Translations under genes and position numbers: made by a program
Shown here: piece by piece, positions 41,524-49,752 of the stretch
How positions within the stretch are numbered: position 1 is the first letter of the stretch
Layout: every line of letters begins with the position of its first letter
The notes under the pieces: generated by a model
What the model was told of the DNA's origin: nothing
Databases searched by the model: none
What the model saw: the letters and a program-made list of their open reading frames with translations, nothing else
Assembly: GCF_000428945.1 (NCBI RefSeq)
Contig: NZ_AUAX01000017.1
Span: forward strand, 124,001-188,000
Direction of reading: 5' to 3'
Origin: Hamadaea tsunoensis DSM 44101
GTDB taxonomy: Bacteria; Actinomycetota; Actinomycetes; Mycobacteriales; Micromonosporaceae
Length of the DNA: 64,000 nt

Positions 41524-41535
41524 GAGAGCGCTCTC
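41524..41535. promoter_or_regulatory. LacI/CebR-like palindrome upstream of GH16
   Basis: Perfect 12-bp palindrome GAGAGCGCTCTC within the 308-base gap between the GH16 gene and the sigma-factor gene. It resembles the GAGCGCTC core of CebR-type operators for glycoside hydrolase genes in actinomycetes. Nothing else is evident in this gap. No LacI gene is in the window. Confidence 0.55.
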
Positions 41536-41715
41536 CCATTCATCGATGTCTACGGCTGTCCCGCGGGAGTGTCAAGGCTTTGCCATCTCGTGCCATGCCG
41601 GACCAAGACCTCAAGATCGGCGTACGCGAAATTGGGTTGCAACCGGGGGGCCGGGTCGCACGTGGTGTGTTCGCGAGCGGGACATGCCCGACGCGACCAG
41701 GGGAGGAAGGACAGT

Positions 41716-42246
41716 GTGGACACAGTGATGGCCGACGGGGTCCGGGCGCGGACAGGCGTCGGCGCGGTGGGCGCGGTGCACGACTTCGACGACCTGTACG
41801 CCGCGAGTTTTCAAGGATTGACCCTCCAGCTCTACGCCTACCTCGGCGACCTCGCGGAGGCGCAGGACGTCGTGCAGGAGGCCTTCTGCCGGGCGTACGC
41901 CCGCTGGAAAAGCATCCGCGACTACGAAGACCCGGTCCTGTGGGTACGCCGCGTCGCCTGGAACCTCGCGACGAGCCGGTTCCGCCGGCAGCGGACGGCG
42001 GTGAACTTCCTGCGCCGCCAGCGGGAGGAGAAGGTGGCGGAGCCGAGCCCCGACCGGGTGGCCCTCGTCCGGGCTCTGGCGAAACTGCCGGCGCAGCAGC
42101 GTCGGGCGGTCGTTCTGCACTACATGGCGCAGCTGTCGGTCGCGGAGATCGCACAGCAGGAGGGCGCCCCCGAGGGAACCGTGAAGTCGTGGCTGAGTCG
42201 CGGCCGGGCCGCGCTGGCCGGGCAGCTGACCGAGAAGGGGATCTGA
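41716..42246 (+). CDS. ECF sigma factor
   Basis: 176 residues, sigma-70 family with region 2 (FQGLTLQLYAYLGDLAEAQD, VVQEAFCRAYARW) and region 4 (LAKLPAQQRRAVVLHYMAQL, EGAPEGTVKSWLSRGRAAL) and no region 3, as in the SigE/SigM-like ECF group. GTG 41716 is chosen for GGAGGAAGG 5 bases upstream; longer frames have no ribosome site. The stop shares its last base with the next ATG (TGATG), so the membrane protein downstream is co-translated and may restrain or respond to this sigma factor. Confidence 0.9.
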   Translation: MDTVMADGVRARTGVGAVGAVHDFDDLYAASFQGLTLQLYAYLGDLAEAQDVVQEAFCRAYARWKSIRDYEDPVLWVRRVAWNLATSRFRRQRTAVNFLRRQREEKVAEPSPDRVALVRALAKLPAQQRRAVVLHYMAQLSVAEIAQQEGAPEGTVKSWLSRGRAALAGQLTEKGI

Positions 42247-43370
42247 TGATGGACGAGTTCGAGCAGGACGCGCTGGTGTCGGGTGCCTTCGCGGAGTTCG
42301 GCGCGGCCGTCGCGCCCTCCGTTCGCCCCGCGGGCACACTCGCCGTACGCGGTGAGGTGCAGCACCGCCGCAAAGTACGCGCGACGGCGCTGGGCGTGGT
42401 GATCGCGTTGGCGATCGCCGTTCCGGTGGCGGCCTACGCGGCGCTCGGCCGGGGGTCGCAAGCCCCGCCGATCCCGGCCGCGACCGGTTCGCCGAGCCCG
42501 GTGGCGTCGCCGGCCGCGTCGGCCCCGGCATCCTCCACGGATCCAGGAGCGGCGGCGCCGGACGGTCAGCTGACGATCGCGCAGCTGACCGCGGGGAAGG
42601 TGGACATCCCCCGGTGGACGCAGCGGGCGAGCTGCCCGTCGGGCCAGCAGCGGATGACCAGGCAGGCGGGCGTGCCCGTACGCGCCGGCGCCAAGTCGAT
42701 CGGCATCTACGCGGTCGCGTACGCCAATCTCGACAGTGACCCGGCCCTGGAGACGGCAGCCCTGGTGAACTGCTCGATCGGCGAGGTCTCCACCACCCGG
42801 GTCCTGGTCTTCGACCGCGACGCCCACGGCGGGATCGTGACCGAGGGCGAACTGGCGAACGGTTACATCTGGAGCATTTCGGCCGCCGCCGGCGGTGTGG
42901 CCGTCGACATCTCCGACACCGTCGCCTGCTGTGACGCGCCGAAGGCCACCGAGATACACCAGACCCGCACCTACGGCTGGAACGGCACCGCGTACGCCCA
43001 GATCAGCGGACCGAAGGCGTTCAGCATCCACACGAAGCCGACCGACCTGGAACTCCGCGTCGTCAGCGCGCAGTGGCAGGCGCCCCGGAACGGCATGCGG
43101 ACCGGGACCTTGAAGTTCAAGGTCGTCAACAACGGGCCGTACGCCTCCAACATGTACCTCGTCACGGACTCCAGCCGGCTGTCGACCGCCAGTTACCCGC
43201 AGCACGCGGGACTGGCCGCCGGAAGCTCGGCGACGGTGACCATCACCGTCCACATTCCGGAAGGTTGGCCCGCGACCAACCTCTACATCACCGTGACGGA
43301 ACTGGGCGTGGGCGGCGCGACGGGCGACCGGGCGCCGCAGAACAACTGGAAGAACCCGCCGGGCTGGTGA
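42246..43370 (+). CDS. Membrane-anchored protein coupled to the ECF sigma factor
   Basis: 374 residues. A short cytoplasmic part (1-42) without a zinc anti-sigma HxxxCxxC motif, one transmembrane helix (about 45-65, ALGVVIALAIAVPVAAYAAL), a Pro/Ala/Ser linker (about 70-105) and an extracytoplasmic domain of about 265 residues with two Cys pairs (RASCPSGQ with VNCSIG; TVACCDAPK). The last 100 residues look like an Ig-like beta-sandwich (GTLKFKVVNNGPYASNMYLV). Position and topology suggest an anti-sigma or sigma-linked sensor, but no recognised anti-sigma domain is present. The second ATG at 42249 is an alternative start. Confidence 0.75.
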   Translation: MMDEFEQDALVSGAFAEFGAAVAPSVRPAGTLAVRGEVQHRRKVRATALGVVIALAIAVPVAAYAALGRGSQAPPIPAATGSPSPVASPAASAPASSTDPGAAAPDGQLTIAQLTAGKVDIPRWTQRASCPSGQQRMTRQAGVPVRAGAKSIGIYAVAYANLDSDPALETAALVNCSIGEVSTTRVLVFDRDAHGGIVTEGELANGYIWSISAAAGGVAVDISDTVACCDAPKATEIHQTRTYGWNGTAYAQISGPKAFSIHTKPTDLELRVVSAQWQAPRNGMRTGTLKFKVVNNGPYASNMYLVTDSSRLSTASYPQHAGLAAGSSATVTITVHIPEGWPATNLYITVTELGVGGATGDRAPQNNWKNPPGW

Positions 43371-43383
43371 CCGGCGAACGCTG

Positions 43384-43419
43384 AAGCGCCCCCCGCGACC
43401 AGGTCGTGGGGGGCGCTTT
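43384..43419 (+). terminator. Rho-independent terminator of the sigma operon
   Basis: Stem AAGCGCCCCCC against GGGGGGCGCTT extended inward by one G-T pair and CGAC/GTCG, closed by a 3-base loop, 14 bases after the stop. Ends in TTTC. One of the clearest terminators in the window. Confidence 0.8.
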
Positions 43420-43442
43420 CTGGTCCAGGCCCGTCGTCGTTG

Positions 43443-43468
43443 TTGACAGTCGCGGTTGACAGTCGCGA
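43443..43468. repeat. Two 13-bp tandem units at the ArsR promoter
   Basis: TTGACAGTCGCG(G/A) at 43443-43455 and 43456-43468. The duplication doubles the TTGACA -35 element; only the second copy has a correctly spaced -10. Confidence 0.75.
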
Positions 43469-43484
43469 GGTCAGCCCCAATACT
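43456..43484 (+). promoter_or_regulatory. Promoter of the ArsR operon, predicted leaderless
   Basis: Consensus -35 TTGACA at 43456-43461, a 17-base spacer, and -10 AATACT at 43479-43484. Transcription would begin about 7 bases later, at or next to the GTG start codon at 43492. Confidence 0.65.
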
Positions 43485-43502
43485 TAGGCGTGTGCCTAAG
43501 TA
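43481..43502. promoter_or_regulatory. ArsR operator over the start codon
   Basis: TACTTAGGC-GTGT-GCCTAAGTA: perfect 9-bp arms around 4 bases. It covers the end of the -10 element and the GTG start itself, so a bound repressor would block initiation directly. Confidence 0.75.
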
Positions 43503-43941
43503 TCAGGACGGTCTCGACCGGATGTTCCACGCCCTCGGCGACGCCAGCCGCCGGGCGATGGTCGAGCGCCTGGCGCGCGGCCCGGCGTCGGTGAGCGAGC
43601 TCGCGAGCCCGTTCGACATGGCCCTGCCGAGCGTCGTTCAGCACCTCGGCGTACTGGAGGCCGCCGGGATCGTGTCGTCGACCAAGGTCGGCCGGGTGCG
43701 CACCTACCAGCTCGTGCCCGACGCGCTGACGCCGGCCGGCGAATGGATCAGGCGGCAGCGACTGCCCGCCGAGCGCCGCCTCGACCGGCTCGGCGCGTTC
43801 CTCGAACCGGGCAGATCCGAACCGGCCAATTCCGAACCGGGCGAATCCGAAGCACGCAATTCAGAACCGGGCGAATCCGAAACAAGCAAATCCGAAACAA
43901 GCGAATCCGAACCGGCAAAATCCGAAGGGGACAAGTCATGA
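43492..43941 (+). CDS. ArsR-family repressor with a repetitive C-terminal tail
   Basis: 149 residues. The first 100 are a standard ArsR winged helix (FHALGDASRRAMVERLARGP, SVSELASPFDMALPSVVQHL, VLEAAGIVSSTKVGRVRTY), without metal-binding cysteines, as in repressors coupled to SRPBCC genes. Residues 105-149 are a low-complexity tail of Ser-Glu-Pro repeats (SEPANSEPGESEARNSEPGE) coded by a 15-bp-type tandem repeat with lower GC. GTG 43492 is chosen because an operator dyad and promoter are centred on it. The stop overlaps the next ATG (ATGA). Confidence 0.87.
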   Translation: MPKYQDGLDRMFHALGDASRRAMVERLARGPASVSELASPFDMALPSVVQHLGVLEAAGIVSSTKVGRVRTYQLVPDALTPAGEWIRRQRLPAERRLDRLGAFLEPGRSEPANSEPGESEARNSEPGESETSKSETSESEPAKSEGDKS

Positions 43942-44411
43942 ACGACACCGTCAACCGCAGCCAGACCCACGCCACCTTCGTCATCGAGCGCGCTTTCGCC
44001 GTGCCGCTCGCCGAGGTGTGGCATGCCTTGTCCGACAACGACGCCCGCGATCAGTGGTTCGGCGGCGGCCCGGCGTTCGCCATCGAGAACAAGAAGCACG
44101 AATTCCGCGTCGGCGCGGGCGGGCTGGAGGAGGGCCAGTGGCACGGCGGGCCGCGTTCGCGGTTCGCGTCGACCTACACCGACATCGTCGACCAGCGTCG
44201 CATCGTGTTCACCTACGACCTGTGGGTCGACGACCAGCACCTGTCGACCTCGCTGACCACCATCGCGGTCGAGCCCGAGGGCGACGGCACCCTGCTGACC
44301 TACACCGAGCAGGCCGTGCACTTCGACGGCCTGGACAGCGTCGAGGGCCGCGAAGAGGGCACCCGGGGCATCCTCGACGGCCTCGCCGCCTTCCTGGCGC
44401 GCGGGCGTTGA
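43938..44411 (+). CDS. SRPBCC/AHSA1-domain protein
   Basis: 157 residues covering one START/SRPBCC ligand-binding fold of the Aha1-like type (FVIERAFAVPLAEVWHALSD, RDQWFGGGPAF, GTLLTYTEQAVHFDG). Such proteins bind small hydrophobic molecules and are usually the partner of an ArsR repressor, with which this gene overlaps by ATGA. Substrate and reaction, if any, cannot be read from sequence. It is followed after 2 bases by a membrane-protein gene of the same operon. Confidence 0.87.
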   Translation: MNDTVNRSQTHATFVIERAFAVPLAEVWHALSDNDARDQWFGGGPAFAIENKKHEFRVGAGGLEEGQWHGGPRSRFASTYTDIVDQRRIVFTYDLWVDDQHLSTSLTTIAVEPEGDGTLLTYTEQAVHFDGLDSVEGREEGTRGILDGLAAFLARGR

Positions 44412-44413
44412 TC

Positions 44414-44881
44414 ATGACCGGCCTCGATACCGGTCGAGTCACCGGGCGAGTCGCGGCGCCGGTCCGTGCCTGGGCGCCCGGCCGCCGGCTCGCCGTGATC
44501 GCCGCCGCGCTCGCCGGGCTCCTCACCGTGAACCTGGTGATCTACGCCATCGGCCGCGCCCTCGGCGGGACGTTCCGCTATACGCAGAACGGCGGCAGCG
44601 TACCGGTCGAGCCGGTCGCGATCACGTTCCTGTCGCTCGGGCCGCTGGTGAGCGCATTGGTCGTCACGGCGGCACTGGCCCGCACGTGGCCGGTGTTCCT
44701 CCGGATCGCGCGGATCGCCGGCCCCGTGTTCGCCGTGGTCACCATCGGTGTGATGACCCTTCCGGCGGACTTCGACATGACCAGCACCGTATGCCTCGCG
44801 GCAATGCATCTGGTCACCATTCCGGCCATGTTGGTCGCGTTTGACGCCCTTGCGCGTCGCCGTCCCCGAACCGCCGGGTAG
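44414..44881 (+). CDS. Four-helix membrane protein (DUF6069-like)
   Basis: 155 residues with four predicted helices (about 27-47, 73-95, 102-118, 128-145) and a conserved-looking loop after helix 1 (GRALGGTFRYTQNGGSVPVE). This layout is that of the DUF6069 family, which often accompanies ArsR-SRPBCC pairs. ATG 44414 lies 2 bases after the previous stop, so it belongs to the same operon. Function unknown. Confidence 0.75.
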   Translation: MTGLDTGRVTGRVAAPVRAWAPGRRLAVIAAALAGLLTVNLVIYAIGRALGGTFRYTQNGGSVPVEPVAITFLSLGPLVSALVVTAALARTWPVFLRIARIAGPVFAVVTIGVMTLPADFDMTSTVCLAAMHLVTIPAMLVAFDALARRRPRTAG

Positions 44882-45012
44882 CCGCCTGCCGGTACCGCCG
44901 GGGGCAGGCGCATCGGGTGTCCGCCCCCGGCTTCGCCTGCGTGGCGCCTCCGTGCGCGTAAGCGTGGCCGCGCATCTGCCACCGGGGAGTCGCCCACCAG
45001 GCGGTGAGGATC

Positions 45013-45140
45013 TACAATCAGCACCGTAAAGGCAGTCAACCCGGCAGCGTTGACGGACACGCCACTAGAGTGGGCGCGCGGGATGTTAACGGGCGCGGCT
45101 TGCGGCCGGGTTTTCCCGCGCCACGAAATGGAGTATGAGT
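45013..45140 (+). promoter_or_regulatory. Promoter and structured leader of the cold-shock gene
   Basis: A TACAAT -10 element at 45013-45018 with no good -35 would give a leader of about 115 bases. An 8-bp stem (GCGCGGGA at 45076-45083 with 45114-45121) encloses a GC-rich segment just before the ribosome site. Long structured leaders are typical of temperature-responsive csp mRNAs. The rest of the gap back to 44882 shows nothing clear. Confidence 0.45.
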
Positions 45141-45344
45141 ATGGCCACCGGAACCGTCAAATGGTTCAATTCCGAAAAGGGCTTCGGCTTCATCACGCAG
45201 GACGACGGGGGCCCGGACGTATTCGTTCACTACTCCGCGATCGCCACGAGCGGCTTCCGTGAGCTCGGCGAAGGCCAGCGCGTGCAGTACGAGGTGAAGC
45301 AGGGCCAGAAGGGTCCGCAGGCGGACAACGTCTCCGGGATCTGA
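45141..45344 (+). CDS. cspA: Cold-shock domain protein
   Basis: 67 residues, a complete CspA-type OB fold binding single-stranded nucleic acid. RNP1 is KGFGFITQ and RNP2 is VFVHYSAI; the N-terminus [13 protein letters not shown] is nearly invariant in the family. ATG 45141 is preferred over the in-frame ATG 6 bases earlier because GGAG lies 7 bases before it. Acts as an RNA chaperone in the cytoplasm. The last four codons plus stop (Val-Ser-Gly-Ile-stop) are repeated twice more downstream as a 15-bp tandem repeat. Confidence 0.95.
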   Translation: MATGTVKWFNSEKGFGFITQDDGGPDVFVHYSAIATSGFRELGEGQRVQYEVKQGQKGPQADNVSGI

Positions 45345-45374
45345 GTCTTCGGAATCTGAGTCTCCGGGATCTGA
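45330..45374. repeat. Three 15-bp tandem units across the csp stop codon
   Basis: GTCTCCGGGATCTGA at 45330-45344 and 45360-45374, with a variant (GTCTTCGGAATCTGA) between. Each unit reads V-(S/F)-G-I-stop in the gene's frame, giving three in-frame stop codons in series. Confidence 0.9.
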
Positions 45375-45391
45375 GCTGGATACAGCTCTAC

Positions 45392-45434
45392 ACCGCCGGG
45401 CCGGCTGATCGCGGGTCCCGGCGGTTTCTTCTTC
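45392..45434 (+). terminator. Terminator of the cold-shock gene
   Basis: Perfect 9-bp stem ACCGCCGGG/CCCGGCGGT with a 16-base loop and a T-rich tail (TTTCTTCTTC), a good intrinsic terminator. Confidence 0.75.
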
Positions 45435-45494
45435 ACCTCACCACCGCGCCCGATGTGTACGCCGCATCCCGCCGCGCCGACCATCGGAGGCACC

Positions 45495-46154
45495 ATGACC
45501 CCCGCTCGTCCACGGACCGGTGCTTCAACCCCCTACACCGGCACGCCCGCTCCCGACCACCGGCTCGCCAGCGCCTTCACGCGCCGGCCCCGTGGCGAGG
45601 GCGACACCGGACTTCGCATCGGACTGGCCGGCCCGTACGCCCCGTCCGGCGGCCCGGCGTCCCGTCATGCGCGGCTGCTGTTCGAGGGCTTGAACTCCGC
45701 GCAGCTGTCCGTTCAGGTCGTCCGGGTCGGGCAGCCTGAGGGCAGCCCGGTAGACCATGAGGAGATCGTCTTCGACCTCACCGCGGGCCTGGACGCGGGG
45801 GAGAAGAAGGCCGCGGAGATCCTCAACCGCACCGACATAGTGATCATGGAACACGAGGTCACCGGTGCCGACGCCCGGGATCCGGAGCAGAACATCCGGC
45901 TGCTGGAATGGCTGTGCGTACCCGTCGTGGTCGTGATCGGTCCGCTGGCCAGCACGTTGTCGGCCACGCACCGGACCGTGCTGACCGAACTGATCCGGTC
46001 CGCGGACGTCCTGGTGACCGTCTCCGAGTCCGACCGCGGCCGGCTGCACTCGCAGTTCGGTGCCAGCCTGCGCCAGGTGCTCGTCATCGATCAGGACGCC
46101 ACGGTCGCCCGGTTCCAGGAGCTGATCAACGCACTCCTGCGGCGCCGTCCCTGA
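45495..46154 (+). CDS. Isolated GT4-type N-terminal domain protein
   Basis: 219 residues. After a 45-residue Pro/Thr-rich head comes a Rossmann-like half similar to the N-terminal domain of GT4 glycosyltransferases: LRIGLAGPYAPSGGPASRHA, ADVLVTVSESDRGRLHSQFG and the VPVVVVIGPLASTLSATHRT strand-loop in between. The C-terminal nucleotide-sugar domain of GT4 enzymes is absent, and nothing like it follows. GGAGG lies 5 bases before ATG 45495. It cannot be a complete GT-B enzyme alone; it may be a binding protein or an adaptor. I am unsure of function. Confidence 0.6.
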   Translation: MTPARPRTGASTPYTGTPAPDHRLASAFTRRPRGEGDTGLRIGLAGPYAPSGGPASRHARLLFEGLNSAQLSVQVVRVGQPEGSPVDHEEIVFDLTAGLDAGEKKAAEILNRTDIVIMEHEVTGADARDPEQNIRLLEWLCVPVVVVIGPLASTLSATHRTVLTELIRSADVLVTVSESDRGRLHSQFGASLRQVLVIDQDATVARFQELINALLRRRP

Positions 46155-46180
46155 CGCAGCGCCGATGACCTCGCGGGCCG

Positions 46181-46693
46181 CTACTCGGGACGGCCGTCGG
46201 CGAGCCACTGGGCGAGGCCGCGCAGCCCCACCGCCCACCGCCCGAGGTCGGTGACCTCCGCGTGCCCCGTGACGACCGTCAGCAACTCGGCCACCGCCTC
46301 GTCCGACCGCTTCGCCTCGTTGAGGGTCAGCGCGCGGAAGACGCGTACCGAGTCGGATTCGGGGAACTCCGCGCGGGCCCGCTCCAGCACCGCAAGCGAC
46401 GCGTCCAGATCGCCCAGCCAGCGCAGCGTGCTCGCGTACTGGCACAGGCAGCGGCGCAGGACGTCGCCGTCCAGGCCGAGGGCGAGGGCCCGCTCGTAGT
46501 AGCCGCGGGCGGTCGCCTCCTCACCCGCGCTGTCGTAGGCGCCGCCCACCTCGTAGACGAGGACGGGGTGGTCGGGGTGCTCGGCCAGCAGCGCCTGGAA
46601 GTAGGCGATCGTGGGCGCCATGTTCGCCCGGTCGCGCTCGTCGTAGCCGCGCTGGATCGCCGCGGCCAGTTCAGGCGTCAGGTCGGTCGTCAT
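46181..46693 (-). CDS. TPR protein
   Basis: 170 residues with about three tetratricopeptide repeats (VYEVGGAYDSAGEEATARGY, CQYASTLRWLGDLDASLAVL, FRALTLNEAKRSDEAVAELL). No signal peptide; cytoplasmic protein-protein interaction module. This short form is widespread in Firmicutes and actinomycetes as an uncharacterised TPR family. It is divergent from a SARP regulator across 112 bases, which may or may not be meaningful. Confidence 0.82.
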   Translation of the reverse strand: MTTDLTPELAAAIQRGYDERDRANMAPTIAYFQALLAEHPDHPVLVYEVGGAYDSAGEEATARGYYERALALGLDGDVLRRCLCQYASTLRWLGDLDASLAVLERARAEFPESDSVRVFRALTLNEAKRSDEAVAELLTVVTGHAEVTDLGRWAVGLRGLAQWLADGRPE

Positions 46694-46805
46694 GTGTCGC
46701 TGCCCCCAGGTCGCTGCGTTTGAAGATCAACCCACCCTATCCTGTACGCGGATCAGCGCGGCCGGGTGTTACCTTCCAGCAAGATCACAGGTGGGGAGGT
46801 GGGGC

Positions 46806-49613
46806 GTGCTGCACTTCGGCGTACTGGGGCCGTTCGTGGCGCGGCGCGGGGACGAGCCGATCGCGTTCCCGACCGCGATGCTGGCCCGCCTCGCCGCGAT
46901 CCTGCTGTGCTCGCCGCACGCCGCCCTGCCGGCCGACACGCTCGCCGACGCGCTGTGGAACGGGGCGCCGCCGCCCAGCGGGCGCCGGACCCTGCTGGTC
47001 TACGTGAGCCGCCTGCGCCGGCTGCTCGGCGACGACCTGGTCGTCCGCGAGGTCGGCGGCTACCGCATCAACCTGGACGGCGCCGGCCTCGACTCGGCGG
47101 ACTTCCTGGCCCGCCTCGCCCGGGCCGACTGCTCGCCCCGCGATCTCGACGAGGCCCTCGCCCTGTGGCGCGGCGACGCGTTCGCCGGCTTCGAGGACTG
47201 CGATTTCGTCGTACGCCACGCGGCCGACCTGACCGGCGAACGCGTACGCGCGCTGCGGTTGCGGGCCGACAGCAGGGTACGCGCCGGCGCGTACGACGAG
47301 GGGGTCGAGGATCTGCTGCAGATCGTGGCGCTGCGGCCGTACGACGAGTCGGCGCACGCGGCTCTGATGCGGGCGCTGGCCGGCGGCGGGCGGCAGGCGG
47401 AGGCCCTCGACGTCTTCCGGCGGCTGCGCGAGCGGCTGGTGGACGAGTTCGGCGCCGAGCCCGGCGAGGAGCCGGCCCGGCTGCACGGCGAGATGCTGCG
47501 CGGCGAGGCGCCGCGGGGCTCGGGACCGTCGTTCCTGCCGCACGACATCGGAGATTTCGTCGGCCGGCGCGACACGCTGGAGGAGCTGGACGCTCTCCTG
47601 CCGGCCGGGGGCGCGCGGCCGATGGTGGTCCTCGGCGCGGTCGACGGGATGGGCGGCGTGGGCAAGACCGCGACCGCCGTGCGGTGGGCCCATCGCTGCA
47701 GCGACCGCTTCCCCGACGGGCAGCTGTTCGTGGACCTGCGGGGCTACGCCGCCGAGCGGCCGGTGACGAGCGCGCAGGCGCTGGCCTCGCTGCTGCGCTG
47801 CCTGGACGTGCCCGCCGAGCGCATCCCGCTCGACGTCGACGCGGCGGCGGCGCTGTTCCGGGCGAGGGTCGCGCACCGCCGGATGCTCCTGCTGATCGAC
47901 AACGCGCGGGGCGCTGACGACGTGCGCCCGCTGCTGCCCGGTACGCCGACGGTGACGACCATCGTGACCAGCCGGGACCGGCTGTCGGGACTGGTCTCGC
48001 GCAACGGCGCCCGGCGGATCACGGTCGGGCTGCTGGGCGAGGACGAATCGCGCGACCTCCTGACCGCGATCGCCGGGCCAGAGCGGATCGCGTCGCAGCC
48101 GTCCGCGACCGCCCGGCTCATCGCGCTCTGCGGCGGCCTGCCGCTCGCGGTGCGCATCGCCGCCGCGTATCTCGTGGACCATCCACAGACGACCGTCGAC
48201 GCGTACGTCGGGCGGCTCGCGGACACCGATCTGTCCGGCTGGGCGGTCGAGGGCGATGCCGCGTACGGCGTGGCGGCGGTGCTGCGCCAGTCCTACGAAG
48301 CCTTGGACGGCCGGGTCCGGCGGATGTTCCGCCTGCTGGGCCTGCTGCCCGGGCCGCATTTCGGGGTACGCGCCGCGGCGGCCCTCGCGGGCGTCACGCC
48401 GACGGAGGCCGGCCCGGTGCTCGACTTGATCCATAGTGGACATCTGCTGGACCGGATCGCGCCCGACCGGTTCGCTCTGCACGACATCGTCCGGCGGCTC
48501 GCCCGGGAGATCGCGTACGCCGATCCGCGGGAGGTCGCCGCCGCCCGCGACCGGATGCGCCACTTCCACCTGGCCGCCGTCCGCCAGGCGGCGTTCCTGC
48601 TGCGCCCCGGGCCGAACGCCACCGAGATCGAGAACGTGCTCGATCTGACCTCCGGCGAGCAGGCCGCCCAGTGGCTCGACGCCCACCTGCCCGTCGTCCT
48701 GGCCCTGGCCCGCGAGGCCGGACCGGACGACCAGCTGCCGGTCGAGCTGCTGCGCGACGCCAGCGTCTACCTGGCCCCGCGCGGGCACTGGCAGGAGACC
48801 GCCGAACTCGCCGGGCTGGCCGAAGCCGCGGCCGTCCGCGTCGGCGCCCACGGCGACCAGGCGATGGCCCTGACCGCCGGCGGCATCGCCGAACACCGCG
48901 CCGGCAACCCCGAACGCGCGCTGCGCATGGTCGGCGACTCGTGGGAGATCCGGCGTACGCGGCTGGGCCCGTCCGCCGAAGCGGCCAGCCTCGACATGCT
49001 GGGCGTCATGCACCCCGAACTCGGCAACCCGCTCGCGGCCGTCGCCTGCCTGCTGCGGGCGTACCAGATCCACCGCGACCACGGCCGGACGGCGTCGGCG
49101 GGCATCGCCCTGCACAACATGGCGCACGCGTACGAGCACCTCGACCGGCCCCGGCAGGCGCAGCGGTGGTACCGGCGCAGCCTCGCGTACCGGCTGGCGG
49201 CCGGCGACCGGCACGGCGAAGCGCGTACGCGGGTGGAGATCGCCCGGCTCGCGGCGACCGCGTCCGACCTCGACCGGGCCGCCGACGAACTGCACCGCGC
49301 GCGGACGATGGCGGCGCAGACCGGCAACCTCGAAGTCGAGATCCAGTCCGTCGTCTTCCTCGCCGAACTGTCCCGGCGGCGCAACCGGCCGGCCGAGGCG
49401 TACGACCTGCTGCGGGAGGCCCTGCTGCGGGCCGAGCGGCTGGACCAGGCGTTCGAGCTCACCGTCGTCCACGAGCAACTGGCCGTGGTCTGCGCGCAGT
49501 CCGGCCGGCTGGCCCGCGCGGCCGAACACTGGCAGGCCGCGCAGCGCACCCGCGACGCCGGCCACGACCTGCGGATCTACCCGATGCGAGGCTTCCTGCC
49601 CACGTATCGATAG
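46806..49613 (+). CDS. AfsR/SARP-family regulator with NB-ARC and TPR domains
   Basis: 935 residues. Winged helix (1-90, NGAPPPSGRRTLLVYVSRLR), BTAD (about 95-235, LALWRGDAFAGFEDCDFV), NB-ARC with DFVGRRDTLEEL and P-loop GAVDGMGGVGKTATA near 276-290, LLLIDNARGADDVRPLLPG as Walker B region, and C-terminal TPRs (about 680-930). The P-loop Lys-Thr-Ala replaces the more usual Lys-Thr-Thr. GTG 46806 is chosen for GGGGAGG 6 bases upstream. It is followed by a secreted S1 protease in the same direction, a possible target. Second of three such regulators in the window. Confidence 0.9.
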   Translation: MLHFGVLGPFVARRGDEPIAFPTAMLARLAAILLCSPHAALPADTLADALWNGAPPPSGRRTLLVYVSRLRRLLGDDLVVREVGGYRINLDGAGLDSADFLARLARADCSPRDLDEALALWRGDAFAGFEDCDFVVRHAADLTGERVRALRLRADSRVRAGAYDEGVEDLLQIVALRPYDESAHAALMRALAGGGRQAEALDVFRRLRERLVDEFGAEPGEEPARLHGEMLRGEAPRGSGPSFLPHDIGDFVGRRDTLEELDALLPAGGARPMVVLGAVDGMGGVGKTATAVRWAHRCSDRFPDGQLFVDLRGYAAERPVTSAQALASLLRCLDVPAERIPLDVDAAAALFRARVAHRRMLLLIDNARGADDVRPLLPGTPTVTTIVTSRDRLSGLVSRNGARRITVGLLGEDESRDLLTAIAGPERIASQPSATARLIALCGGLPLAVRIAAAYLVDHPQTTVDAYVGRLADTDLSGWAVEGDAAYGVAAVLRQSYEALDGRVRRMFRLLGLLPGPHFGVRAAAALAGVTPTEAGPVLDLIHSGHLLDRIAPDRFALHDIVRRLAREIAYADPREVAAARDRMRHFHLAAVRQAAFLLRPGPNATEIENVLDLTSGEQAAQWLDAHLPVVLALAREAGPDDQLPVELLRDASVYLAPRGHWQETAELAGLAEAAAVRVGAHGDQAMALTAGGIAEHRAGNPERALRMVGDSWEIRRTRLGPSAEAASLDMLGVMHPELGNPLAAVACLLRAYQIHRDHGRTASAGIALHNMAHAYEHLDRPRQAQRWYRRSLAYRLAAGDRHGEARTRVEIARLAATASDLDRAADELHRARTMAAQTGNLEVEIQSVVFLAELSRRRNRPAEAYDLLREALLRAERLDQAFELTVVHEQLAVVCAQSGRLARAAEHWQAAQRTRDAGHDLRIYPMRGFLPTYR

Positions 49614-49752
49614 CGCTCGTGCAATTCCCGTGCAATCGGCCGTACGCCAGGCTGCGCGTACCGATCACCGCAGCGGTGGGGCGGGGCCGTGAAGCCATCG
49701 GGGGTGGCCCGGTTCCGCCGCTGCGGAAGATCCTTGCCGGGCAGGAGGAGCC

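Noticed and set aside
43380-43388. CTTCAGCG on the minus strand near 43380 as a further copy of the envelope-regulon half-site
   Set aside because: It points into the 3' end of the sigma-linked gene, has no second half-site or -10 and is part of a terminator.
46696-46717. GTCGCTGC direct repeat between the TPR and second SARP genes as a SARP site
   Set aside because: Period is 14 bases rather than 11 and no -10 is correctly placed.
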